From NCBI GenBank assembly GCA_030673585.1, contig DAOVIU010000004.1, positions 1 through 13,775 of the forward strand: DNA of 13,775 nucleotides. The letters run 5' to 3'. The notes beneath the pieces were generated by a model. It saw only the letters and a program-made list of their open reading frames with translations. It had not been told where the DNA came from and made no database searches. Source of the DNA: Pseudomonadota bacterium (GTDB lineage Bacteria; Desulfobacterota; BSN033; G020346125). This document shows, in pieces, positions 7,368 through 13,775 of the stretch (positions are counted from its first letter, which is position 1; each line of letters begins with the position of its first letter). The position numbers and the translations under genes were made by a program.

Positions 7368-9851
7368 ATGGACGAGAGGTATCAACCAGACGCGATTGAG
7401 GCGAGATGGCAGAGGTACTGGGAGGAGAGGGAACTGTTCCGGGCTGTGGAGGACCCGGCCAAGGAGAAATACTACCTCTTGGAGATGTATCCCTATCCAT
7501 CGGGGGCAATCCATATGGGGCACATGCGGAACTATTCCATAGGGGACGTTGTAGCCAGATATAAGATGATGAAAGGCTACAATGTCCTGCACCCAATGGG
7601 TTGGGATGCCTTTGGTATGCCCGCTGAAAACGCCGCCATAGAGAGGGGGGTCCACCCCGCCAAGTGGACCTACGATAATATCGATACCATGCGGCGCCAG
7701 CTTAAGCGAATGGGATTCAGCTACGACTGGGAGAGGGAGATTGCAACCTGCGATCCGGAATATTACAAATGGGAGCAGTTGTTTTTCCTGAAGATGTTCG
7801 AGAGGGGACTGGCTTACAAGAAACGATCCGTGGTGAACTGGTGCCCGAGCTGTCAGACGGTGCTGGCCAATGAGCAGGTTGAAGGGGGTCTCTGCTGGCG
7901 GTGTGAGTCGGAAGTGACCGAGAAGGAGTTGAACCAGTGGTTTCTCAAGATCAGCGATTATGCCGAGGAACTCCTGGAATATTGTGATAAATTGCCGGGA
8001 TGGCCCGAGCGAGTTTTGCAGATGCAGCGGAATTGGATCGGGAAAAGCGAGGGAGCGGAGATTCGATTTCCGCTGGAAAATACAAAGAAGGCAATCACCG
8101 TATTCACCACCCGCCAAGATACCGTCTTCGGGGCGACGTTTATGACCCTAGCTCCCGAACATCCCCTGACCTTGAAATTGTCAAAGGGAACTCCTCAAGA
8201 GGGGGAGGTGACGGAATTCGTGGAACGGGTAAAAAGGGCAAGCATCAGCGGGAGGACGGCGGAGGATACGGAAAAGGAGGGGGTGTTTACGGGAGCATAT
8301 TGCCTGAATCCCATGACGGGTGCGAGAATGCCCATCTACTCGGCCAATTTCGTCCTCATGGAATATGGAACGGGGGCGGTCATGGCAGTCCCCGCTCATG
8401 ACCAAAGGGATTTCGAGTTCGCCAAACGATATGAACTTCCCATCATCGTCGTGATCCAACCGCCGGATAATCCGTTGAGCGAGGAGACGATGACGGAGGC
8501 CTATGTGGATGAGGGAACGGTGGTCAAATCCGACCAGTTCAACGGGATGGATAGCGTTGCAGCTCGCGAGGCAATCGTCCGGAACCTGGAAGAGAATAGG
8601 TTGGGGAAGAGGAGCGTCAATTATCGGATCCGGGATTGGGGAATTTCGCGTCAACGGTATTGGGGGGCGCCCATCCCCATCATCCACTGCGATCGGTGTG
8701 GAATGCACCCCGTCCCCCAAGAGGATCTTCCCGTCGTTTTGCCCCATGACGTGGAATTCACGGGCAAGGGGGGATCCCCTTTAGCGGAATGTAGGGATTT
8801 CGTTGAAACTCAATGTCCCAAATGTGGCGGAGCGGCGCGCAGGGAGACCGATACCATGGATACCTTCGTGGAATCCTCCTGGTATTTTGATCGCTTTGCA
8901 TCTCCCCACTACGACGAGGGACCCCTTGACAAGGGGCAGGTCGATTACTGGATGCCCGTTGATCAGTACATCGGGGGCATAGAGCACGCCATCCTGCATC
9001 TCCTCTACTCCCGTTTCTTCGCGAGGGTTCTCAGGGAATTGGGCCTGGTAAAGGACAAGGAGCCCTTTACGAGGCTTTTGACTCAGGGGATGGTTATCAA
9101 AGACGGGGCGAAGATGTCCAAAGCAAGGGGGAACGTCGTCGATCCCGAATACCTGGTTTCCAAATACGGTGCTGATACGGCTCGGATGTTTTGCCTCTTC
9201 GCATCCCCGCCCGAGAAGGATCTCGATTGGAGCGATCAGGGCGTAGAGGGGTCATTTCGGTTTCTCAACAGGGTATGGCGACTGGTTTATGAAAATCACC
9301 ACTGGCTCAAGGAAACAGATCCCTATGCCGGCACCTCTCCCTTAGACCAGGATACGAGGACACTGCGCCAGAAAATCCATAAGACCATTAAGAAAGTCGG
9401 GGAGGATATCGAACGGTTCCATTTCAACACGGCCATTAGCGCGATTATGGAGCTTGTCAATGCCCTGTATCAGTTCAAGCTGGAAGAGCATGAGGAATCG
9501 ACGGGACGGGCGGTCTTCAGGGAGGCAACTGAGGCGATAATTCTCCTTCTCTCCCCTTTTGGTCCTCATGTCACGGAGGAGTTATGGGAGGCCCTGGGAA
9601 AAGGTGAAAGCATTGTCAAGACCCCCTGGCCCGAATACGATCGAGAGGCCATTGTCGAGGAGGATATCCTGGTGGTGGTCCAGGTTAATGGCAAGTTACG
9701 GGATAGGATTACCGTCCCGTCCTTAATGGGGGATGAGGAGGTCAAACAGGTGGCGCTGGAGAGGGAGAAGATAAGAAGCTTGATCGGTGATAAGGCCGTC
9801 CAGAGGATCATCCTCGTCCCCAAAACATTAGTCAATATCGTCTGCGCCTGA
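7368..9851 (+). CDS. leuS: Leucyl-tRNA synthetase
   Basis: Class I aminoacyl-tRNA synthetase that charges tRNA-Leu with leucine and hydrolyses mischarged products. It has 827 residues, within the bacterial LeuS range. The HIGH-type motif is HMGH (49-52) in [16 protein letters not shown] four-cysteine zinc knuckle is at Cys159, 162, 176 and 179 (CPSC and CWRC). The CP1 editing domain keeps TTRQDT (247-252) and the Asp345 of VPAHDQRDF, which by position match the known E. coli editing residues Thr247, Thr248, Arg249, Thr252 and Asp345. A second cysteine pair set, CDRC and CPKC, lies in the following insert. The KMSKS loop reads KMSKA (582-586), a modest variant. The C-terminal part ([13 protein letters not shown]) is intact. 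The ATG is preceded by CAGGGG. lptE and holA follow, as in E. coli. Confidence 0.97.
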   Translation: MDERYQPDAIEARWQRYWEERELFRAVEDPAKEKYYLLEMYPYPSGAIHMGHMRNYSIGDVVARYKMMKGYNVLHPMGWDAFGMPAENAAIERGVHPAKWTYDNIDTMRRQLKRMGFSYDWEREIATCDPEYYKWEQLFFLKMFERGLAYKKRSVVNWCPSCQTVLANEQVEGGLCWRCESEVTEKELNQWFLKISDYAEELLEYCDKLPGWPERVLQMQRNWIGKSEGAEIRFPLENTKKAITVFTTRQDTVFGATFMTLAPEHPLTLKLSKGTPQEGEVTEFVERVKRASISGRTAEDTEKEGVFTGAYCLNPMTGARMPIYSANFVLMEYGTGAVMAVPAHDQRDFEFAKRYELPIIVVIQPPDNPLSEETMTEAYVDEGTVVKSDQFNGMDSVAAREAIVRNLEENRLGKRSVNYRIRDWGISRQRYWGAPIPIIHCDRCGMHPVPQEDLPVVLPHDVEFTGKGGSPLAECRDFVETQCPKCGGAARRETDTMDTFVESSWYFDRFASPHYDEGPLDKGQVDYWMPVDQYIGGIEHAILHLLYSRFFARVLRELGLVKDKEPFTRLLTQGMVIKDGAKMSKARGNVVDPEYLVSKYGADTARMFCLFASPPEKDLDWSDQGVEGSFRFLNRVWRLVYENHHWLKETDPYAGTSPLDQDTRTLRQKIHKTIKKVGEDIERFHFNTAISAIMELVNALYQFKLEEHEESTGRAVFREATEAIILLLSPFGPHVTEELWEALGKGESIVKTPWPEYDREAIVEEDILVVVQVNGKLRDRITVPSLMGDEEVKQVALEREKIRSLIGDKAVQRIILVPKTLVNIVCA

Positions 9852-9904
9852 TCCCGTTGCCCTCTGTGCACCTCGCGGTATTTTTTCCCACAACCATTCC
9901 CGTG

Positions 9905-10429
9905 ATGAAATCAATTCGGACCCATTTTTCCTTTTTTATCATCTTGCTTCTGTTGGTGGGGATGGGCTGTGGATATCGATTTGCAGGAGAAGAGTTCGGC
10001 CCGTCCCCGGAAATTCAATCCATTGCTATTCCGACCTTCACCAATGGGACCTATGAAGCGGGCATCGAGACCATCGTCACCAATGCCCTCTTGGCAGAGT
10101 TGGTCAGGGACGGCCGCATAAAGGTCGTGGGCGAAGATGAGGCCGATGCCATCATGGAGGGAACGGTCACGTCATTTTCCACCTCATCGGTGTCTTATGA
10201 CCCGACAGGAGTGGTGTTGGAATACAGGACGTGGGTTTCCCTGGACGTAATGGTGAAACGACACAAAAGGGGAGAAGTCCTTTGGAGTAGAAGGGGGCTT
10301 ACGGAATCGGAAGTTTACAGGGTTTCCTCGGATGTCCTTTTCACCGAGGTCGAAAAGGAGAGGACAATCCGAAAGATCGCCGAGGAATTTGCGAAGAGAA
10401 TTCGTCGGATGCTGTTCGAAGGGTTGTAA
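9905..10429 (+). CDS. lptE: LPS-assembly lipoprotein LptE
   Basis: Outer-membrane lipoprotein that plugs and supports the LptD channel during lipopolysaccharide export. From the ATG at 9905 it has 174 residues: basic MKSIRTHF, a hydrophobic stretch (FFIILLLLVG), then Cys22, with the mature protein starting CGYRFAG, the usual LptE beginning. The body shows the family pattern of an IAIPTFTNGT strand, an amphipathic helix, AD-x-I-M-E-G-T-V-T, and a C-terminal helix with AEEFAKRIRRML. The sequence before the Cys is VGMGC, with Gly at -3 where Leu, Val or Ile is usual. No clear Shine-Dalgarno precedes the ATG; an adjacent GTG (9902) or a TTG at 9857 are alternatives, but they would put extra residues before the signal peptide. 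Position between leuS and holA supports the call. Confidence 0.88.
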   Translation: MKSIRTHFSFFIILLLLVGMGCGYRFAGEEFGPSPEIQSIAIPTFTNGTYEAGIETIVTNALLAELVRDGRIKVVGEDEADAIMEGTVTSFSTSSVSYDPTGVVLEYRTWVSLDVMVKRHKRGEVLWSRRGLTESEVYRVSSDVLFTEVEKERTIRKIAEEFAKRIRRMLFEGL

Positions 10430-10474
10430 TCCGTCGAGGGCCCATGCGGAAAACCCCTGGAAAAGGGTAGGATA

Positions 10475-11464
10475 GTGGATTTTTTCGCGTTGGATCAGGG
10501 AATGAAAAAGGGGGAAATTCCCCTCGTCCTTTACCTTTTTGGAGATGAATCCTATCTTATCGAGAAGGGAATCGACGGGCTCCGTGAAAAGCTTATTCCG
10601 GCTCATCTCCAGGAGTTCAATAGGGATGTCTACTCGGTTGGTGACATTTCGGCATCCAGGATCCTGGATGCCGCGCGGACCGTACCAGTGTTAAATCCAT
10701 GGCGATTTATTCTCGTGAAGGAGGCGGACCGCTTTTCCCGCGATGATATCCGCCAACTCCTGGCATATATTGAAAAACCCTCTCCCTCTACATGTCTGGT
10801 TCTGTGGGGAGATAGCAGCGGACCATGGAAGCGATTCTTTCCCAAAATAAGGGAAGTTGGAACGGTGACCCAAGTGAAATCCCTCTTTGCCGGCAAATTG
10901 ATTGGCTGGATCAAACGGGAGGCTCAGGCTCACGGAAAGCGAATGACCAGGGAAGCGGCGGGGTATCTGAAGGATATGGTGGGAAACCGGCTTCGCGACC
11001 TCCACAACGAGATTGAAAAGGTAGTGGTCTATGTGGGGGAAAAGCCCGTCATCGAGCTGGATGACGTGGAAGAGGTGATATCGGAGGTTAAAACGAGGAC
11101 GATCTTCGAGCTGACCGATGCCATTGGAATGAGAAATTCCGTTGAGGCATTGCGGATTCTGAGAAAGATGGTGCAAGCCGGAGAAGCCCATCTGAGGATC
11201 CTGGGCATGATAACTCGTCAATTTCGTTTAATTTGGAAGGCGAAGACCCTGGTATCAAAGGGTGCTACAAAAGAGGAGGTGCGAAGAAGGTTGAACCTCC
11301 ACCATTTCTACCTGGAATCTATCCTTGAACAGAGCGGCTCTTTCAGCGAGGATAACCTTCGGGAGGGATTTCACCGATTTCTTCAGACCGATCTGGCCAT
11401 GAAGACGACGACGGTATCGAAAGAACTCCTCTTGGAGAAGATGATAGTTGATTTATGTCACTGA
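10475..11464 (+). CDS. holA: DNA polymerase III delta subunit
   Basis: Clamp-loader subunit that opens the beta sliding clamp during chromosome replication. It has 329 residues from a GTG start behind AAAAGGGTAGGATA. The N-terminal AAA+-like domain starts with VLYLFGDESYLIEKG (18-32); NPWRFILVKEADRF follows at about 79-92. The middle shows the family block RLRDLHNEIEKVVVYVG. The C-terminal collar part carries TIFELTDAIG, then GEAHLRILGMITRQFRLIWKAK, typical of HolA. It is a divergent family without catalytic residues, so the call rests on these blocks, the length and the leuS-lptE-holA order. The last 7 bases overlap the 3' end of rpsT on the other strand. Confidence 0.92.
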   Translation: MDFFALDQGMKKGEIPLVLYLFGDESYLIEKGIDGLREKLIPAHLQEFNRDVYSVGDISASRILDAARTVPVLNPWRFILVKEADRFSRDDIRQLLAYIEKPSPSTCLVLWGDSSGPWKRFFPKIREVGTVTQVKSLFAGKLIGWIKREAQAHGKRMTREAAGYLKDMVGNRLRDLHNEIEKVVVYVGEKPVIELDDVEEVISEVKTRTIFELTDAIGMRNSVEALRILRKMVQAGEAHLRILGMITRQFRLIWKAKTLVSKGATKEEVRRRLNLHHFYLESILEQSGSFSEDNLREGFHRFLQTDLAMKTTTVSKELLLEKMIVDLCH

Positions 11465-11730
11465 GGCGACTGGAGGGAATTGACCCGTTTGGTAAGTCGT
11501 GAGACCTTCCTGGAGGCGGTATTCCTGTGGATCACCCCCTTGGATTTGGCTTTGTCAATGGCGGGTATGACCTCCGCCAAGGCTGTTTTTGCCTTTTCAA
11601 TATCGTTTTCATCCACCGCCGCGGTCACCTTTTTGACGAGGGTTTTCAAGGTGGATCGGAAGTGGACGTTCCTCAACCTCCTCTTTTCGTTCTGCTTTTG
11701 CCTTTTGAGGGCTGACTTATGGGTAGCCAA
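11458..11730 (-). CDS. rpsT: 30S ribosomal protein S20, TTG start
   Basis: Primary 16S rRNA-binding protein of the small ribosomal subunit. It has 90 residues, very basic, starting MATHKSALKRQKQNEKRR and containing RNVHFRSTLKTLVKKV and NTASRKVSRLTKRVN, all standard for S20. The start codon is TTG (bases 11730-11728): the codons after it read ATHKSA, the family N-terminus, and a strong Shine-Dalgarno is correctly spaced before it. E. coli rpsT also starts with UUG and is repressed by its own product, so a similar low-efficiency, autoregulated start is plausible here but not shown. The gene is transcribed against holA and away from murJ, and its stop overlaps the holA stop region, with no room for a terminator between the two. 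Confidence 0.96.
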   Translation of the reverse strand: MATHKSALKRQKQNEKRRLRNVHFRSTLKTLVKKVTAAVDENDIEKAKTALAEVIPAIDKAKSKGVIHRNTASRKVSRLTKRVNSLQSPQ

Positions 11731-11733
11731 GGT

Positions 11734-11744
11734 ATCACCTCCCT
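11734..11744 (-). promoter_or_regulatory. Strong ribosome binding site of rpsT
   Basis: On the - strand the sequence reads AGGGAGGTGAT, with its GGGAGG core 7 bases before the TTG start. It has near-full complementarity to the 16S rRNA 3' end. This fixes the unusual start codon and would compensate for its weakness. Confidence 0.85.
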
Positions 11745-11790
11745 AAGGGGGATGTAACATTTTTCAATTGCCCGCCGTACGGACGAGATC

Positions 11791-11810
11791 ATTAAATTCT
11801 TTAATTTAAT
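11791..11810. promoter_or_regulatory. AT-rich perfect inverted repeat in the rpsT/murJ divergent region
   Basis: ATTAAATT (11791-11798) and AATTTAAT (11803-11810) are perfect inverted copies around CTTT. The block is pure AT apart from one C, in a region otherwise rich in G and C, and sits 61 bases from the rpsT start and 16 from the murJ start. It could supply -10 elements for both genes or be an operator. A weak sigma70-like pair for murJ is TTGCCC (11768-11773) and TTAAAT (11792-11797), spaced 18 bases. No convincing -35 is seen for rpsT. Confidence 0.4.
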
Positions 11811-11825
11811 CGTTTCGCGGAGTAA

Positions 11826-13436
11826 ATGTCAAGATCCCCTGCCATGAATACAACGGAGCACGTTAGGATAGCGAGAGCTGCGGGGGTGGTGGGTTCGGCC
11901 ACCTTGCTCAGTCGCATCCTGGGATATGCCCGGGATATGGTGATCGCGTATTTCTTCGGGGTCGGTTTGGCCACCGATGCCTTCTTCGTCGCCTTTAGGA
12001 TCCCCAATACCCTGAGGAGGCTTTTCGGCGAGGGATCCATGACCGTTTCCTTCCTTCCCGTTTATACCGAATACCTCGTCCACCGGACGAAAGAGGAATC
12101 CCGCGAGCTCGTCGATGTGGCCTTCACCTTGGCCTCCTTGGTATTGATGGCGTTAACGATTTTGGGAATCGTCTTCGCTCCCCACATCACCGCGTTGTTA
12201 GCCCCGGGTTTCGAGGACCCGAAAAAGGTCGAGTTGACGATCCTCATGCTGCGGATCGTTTTTCCCTACTTGTTCTTTATCGGTTTGGTCGCCCTGGCCA
12301 TGGGTGTTCTGAACGCACACCGTCATTTCGCCGCACCCGCCCTGGCCCCTACGCTTCTCAACGTATCGATGATTGCCTCGGCTTATCTTCTCTTTCATCG
12401 ATTGGCCGAGCCCGTCGTCTCGCTGTCAATCGGTGTCTTGTTCGGGGGGGTGGCCCAGCTCGCATTCCAGCTCCCCTTTTTGATCAAAAAGGGGGTGATG
12501 TTCCGGTTCAACTTCCGTTTCCTCCACCCTGCCATCAAACGGATCTGTATGCTGATGGGTCCTGCGGTGCTCGGCCAAGGCGTTGCTCAGATTAACGTCC
12601 TGGTGGGAACCATTATAGCCTCCTTCCTCCTGGAGGGCTCCATATCATACCTCTACTACGGATACCGCTTGATCGAGTTTCCCCTGGGTGTCTTCGTGAT
12701 TGCCCTGGGGACAGCGGCCTTACCCAGTTTCTCGCAATTGGTCTCCGAGGGAAAGATGGAGGAATTTCGGGATACCATCTCCTTCTCGGTGAGGCTCGTA
12801 CTGTTTGTCGCGGTTCCGGCCATGGTGGGCCTTATCGTATTGAGGGTGCCCATTATCCATCTCCTCTTTCAGCATGGGGCCTTCGATCACGATGACACCC
12901 TCATGGCTGCCCGGGCCCTTTTCTATTTCGCAATTGGACTATGGGCCATCGCCGGGGTGAGGATCCTGGCACCGGCTTTCTACGCCGTCCAAGACACCAA
13001 GACTCCTGTGAAGATGGCGGTGGTATCCCTGTTCGCCAATGTAGGATTGAGCCTCATCCTCATGGGCCCAATGAACCACGCGGGGCTCGCCCTGGCAAAT
13101 TCCCTTGCCTCCATACTATACGTTTCGTTGCTCTTGGTCTGGTTAAGGAAAAAGATAGGCGAGATCGATAGGTCTCGAATAATGCGATCTCTCCTCCAGA
13201 TAGCCGTGGCCAGTGCCGCCACTGGATGGGTTGCCTACTGGGTGGTGGGCAGGACATCCTGGATGAATCCCGGTAACTGGGGGGAGAAGATCCTCTTCCT
13301 GGGGGCAGCTATTGTGGCGGGGATGTTTACGTATATTGTCATTTCGTATCTCCTGAGAAATGCCGAACTCTCCTTTTTAATAGGTTTGCTCCGGGGAAAA
13401 CGGAAGCAGCTGAGGTTTGAGGGCGAGTTGGAATGA
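11826..13436 (+). CDS. murJ: Lipid II flippase MurJ (MviN)
   Basis: Inner-membrane MOP-family transporter that flips lipid-linked peptidoglycan precursor to the periplasmic side. It has 536 residues, mostly hydrophobic, with enough segments for about 14 membrane helices. Conserved charged residues of MurJ are present: Arg30 and Arg36 (SRILGYARD), Asp51 (ATDAFFVAF), Arg64 and Arg65 (NTLRRLFGEG) and Arg281 (YYGYRLIEFPLGV); these match Arg18, Arg24, Asp39, Arg52, Arg53 and Arg270 of E. coli MurJ with a shift of 11-12. The ATG at 11826 follows GGAG at a short spacing of 3 bases; Met7 (ATG at 11844) is the alternative but has no ribosome site. The C-terminus is basic (GKRKQLRF). It is divergent from rpsT and probably has its own promoter. 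Confidence 0.95.
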   Translation: MSRSPAMNTTEHVRIARAAGVVGSATLLSRILGYARDMVIAYFFGVGLATDAFFVAFRIPNTLRRLFGEGSMTVSFLPVYTEYLVHRTKEESRELVDVAFTLASLVLMALTILGIVFAPHITALLAPGFEDPKKVELTILMLRIVFPYLFFIGLVALAMGVLNAHRHFAAPALAPTLLNVSMIASAYLLFHRLAEPVVSLSIGVLFGGVAQLAFQLPFLIKKGVMFRFNFRFLHPAIKRICMLMGPAVLGQGVAQINVLVGTIIASFLLEGSISYLYYGYRLIEFPLGVFVIALGTAALPSFSQLVSEGKMEEFRDTISFSVRLVLFVAVPAMVGLIVLRVPIIHLLFQHGAFDHDDTLMAARALFYFAIGLWAIAGVRILAPAFYAVQDTKTPVKMAVVSLFANVGLSLILMGPMNHAGLALANSLASILYVSLLLVWLRKKIGEIDRSRIMRSLLQIAVASAATGWVAYWVVGRTSWMNPGNWGEKILFLGAAIVAGMFTYIVISYLLRNAELSFLIGLLRGKRKQLRFEGELE

Positions 13437-13458
13437 AGAGAATGGGAGGATGATAGAA

Positions 13459-13567
13459 ATGGAAGAGGAGATCCCTTGTACTCACGGGTGATGATGATTA
13501 TCACCACGCCACGATAGCGTCTGGTGAAGAATGTGCCGGGAAGATCGTTGAAAGGGGAGTAAAATAG
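13459..13567 (+). pseudogene. Possible short gene remnant, frameshifted after its start codon
   Basis: A good Shine-Dalgarno (GGGAGGA, 13444-13450) lies 8 bases before an ATG at 13459. In frame, that ATG gives 10 codons and a stop at 13489. If the single G at 13462 is skipped, the same ATG reads MKRRSLVLTGDDDYHH and runs 35 residues, ending IVERGVK before TAG at 13565. This looks like a real alpha/beta protein N-terminus (basic start, buried strand, acidic/His loop, helix). It reminds me of the first strand and loop of ThuA-like (class I glutamine amidotransferase fold) proteins, but that is a weak resemblance from memory. It may be a decayed gene, a sequencing error at the G, or chance. Confidence 0.3.
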
Positions 13568-13573
13568 GGCTGG

Positions 13574-13591
13574 TGCGGCCGAGCTGCCGCA
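13574..13591 (+). other. Small GC-rich hairpin
   Basis: TGCGGC (13574-13579) pairs with GCCGCA (13586-13591) around a 6-base loop CGAGCT. AGCGATAAAG follows, so there is no T-run. It lies 7 bases after the remnant's stop. It might be a weak or factor-dependent transcription end for murJ, or have no role. Confidence 0.25.
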
Positions 13592-13652
13592 AGCGATAAA
13601 GACCTCTGTGCACCCGAGGCATTGTAAAACCTTTTCACGTTGGATGGAAACT

Positions 13653-13706
13653 GCCAGTGCCTGATCTCGTTAGTTCCTGCTAGGAGGAAAGGGATCAGGC
13701 ACTGGC
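13653..13706. terminator. Long hairpin between convergent genes, possible bidirectional terminator
   Basis: GCCAGTGCCTGATC (13653-13666) and GATCAGGCACTGGC (13693-13706) form a perfect 14-bp stem. Inside it, TTCCT (13674-13678) pairs with AGGAA (13685-13689) around a 6-base loop, giving a nested two-part hairpin of 54 bases. It stands between the + strand murJ region and the 3' end of a - strand gene, 16 bases past that gene's stop codon. The tails are only weakly T-rich (TATTGTTG on +, AGTTTCC on -), so a standard intrinsic terminator is not certain; a dispersed palindromic repeat is the alternative. Confidence 0.45.
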
Positions 13707-13722
13707 TATTGTTGATAGGCCA

Positions 13723-13775
13723 TTAGACGACTAGGTATTTGGAGACCACCTCCTCGTTCTCCCATATCTTCCTCA
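13723..13775 (-). CDS. C-terminal end of a - strand gene, perhaps an ABC-transporter ATPase
   Basis: On the - strand one frame is open from the window edge and reads RKIWENEEVVSKYLVV, then TAA at 13725-13723. The pattern of Glu-Asn-Glu-Glu-Val, then Lys-Tyr-Leu, resembles the C-terminal tail of LivF/LivG/LptB-type ABC ATPases (commonly ENPEV...YLG). Sixteen residues cannot prove this. The other two - strand frames hit a stop at about 14 and 22 codons, with less protein-like sequence. The rest of the gene lies outside the window. Confidence 0.35.
   Translation of the reverse strand, partial: RKIWENEEVVSKYLVV

Noticed and set aside
7317..8117. A 266-codon - strand frame opposite the 5' part of leuS
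   Set aside because: Shadow of leuS with no protein-family features; LeuS residues across this stretch are fully conserved.
9862..9873. A 12-base repeat, CCTCTGTGCACC, also found near 13602
   Set aside because: In a window this size a few 12-base matches are expected by chance, and nothing around the two copies is similar.
13437..13775. A tRNA, CRISPR array or insertion sequence in the 3' intergenic region
   Set aside because: No cloverleaf or T-loop sequence, no regularly spaced repeats and no transposase frame; the one long inverted repeat surrounds only 26 bases.

Overview
The window looks like a stretch of bacterial chromosome made of housekeeping genes, from a Gram-negative, LPS-bearing organism. 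An LptE-type lipoprotein sits beside leuS and holA, and MurJ is present. Arginine codons are often AGG or CGG, and GTG/TTG starts are common (hslU, argF, holA, rpsT). The gene order suggests a deltaproteobacterial (Desulfobacterota-like) lineage. That assignment is inferred from gene order and protein style, not from a phylogeny.

Layout on the + strand: a 5'-truncated tyrosine recombinase of XerC type (2-913); hslV (992-1516) and hslU (1543-2913), the two-component ATP-dependent protease; argB (2939-3844), argD (3841-5052), argF (5049-5960) and argG (6063-7265), four arginine biosynthesis enzymes; then leuS (7368-9851), lptE (9905-10429) and holA (10475-11464). All ten genes point the same way with gaps of about 100 bases or less and could be read from one or a few long transcripts. 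argB-argD-argF are tightly coupled by 4-base start/stop overlaps. No argH follows argG in this window.

After holA the direction changes. rpsT (11730-11458, - strand) encodes ribosomal protein S20, starts at TTG behind a strong Shine-Dalgarno, and its 3' end overlaps that of holA by 7 bases. murJ (11826-13436, + strand), the lipid II flippase, is divergent from rpsT across a 95-base spacer with a perfect AT-rich inverted repeat.

The last 340 bases are the least ordinary part. They hold a likely gene remnant with a good ribosome site, a frameshift right after its start codon and an early stop (13459-13567), a small GC-rich hairpin, a long hairpin with a perfect 14-bp stem (13653-13706), and the final 16 codons of a - strand gene that runs off the window and may be an ABC-transporter ATPase. 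I see no tRNA, rRNA, CRISPR array, insertion sequence or phage gene, and no evidence of a new multi-gene system. The observations worth following are the 3' intergenic region, the rpsT/murJ control region and two short ORFs flanking argG.
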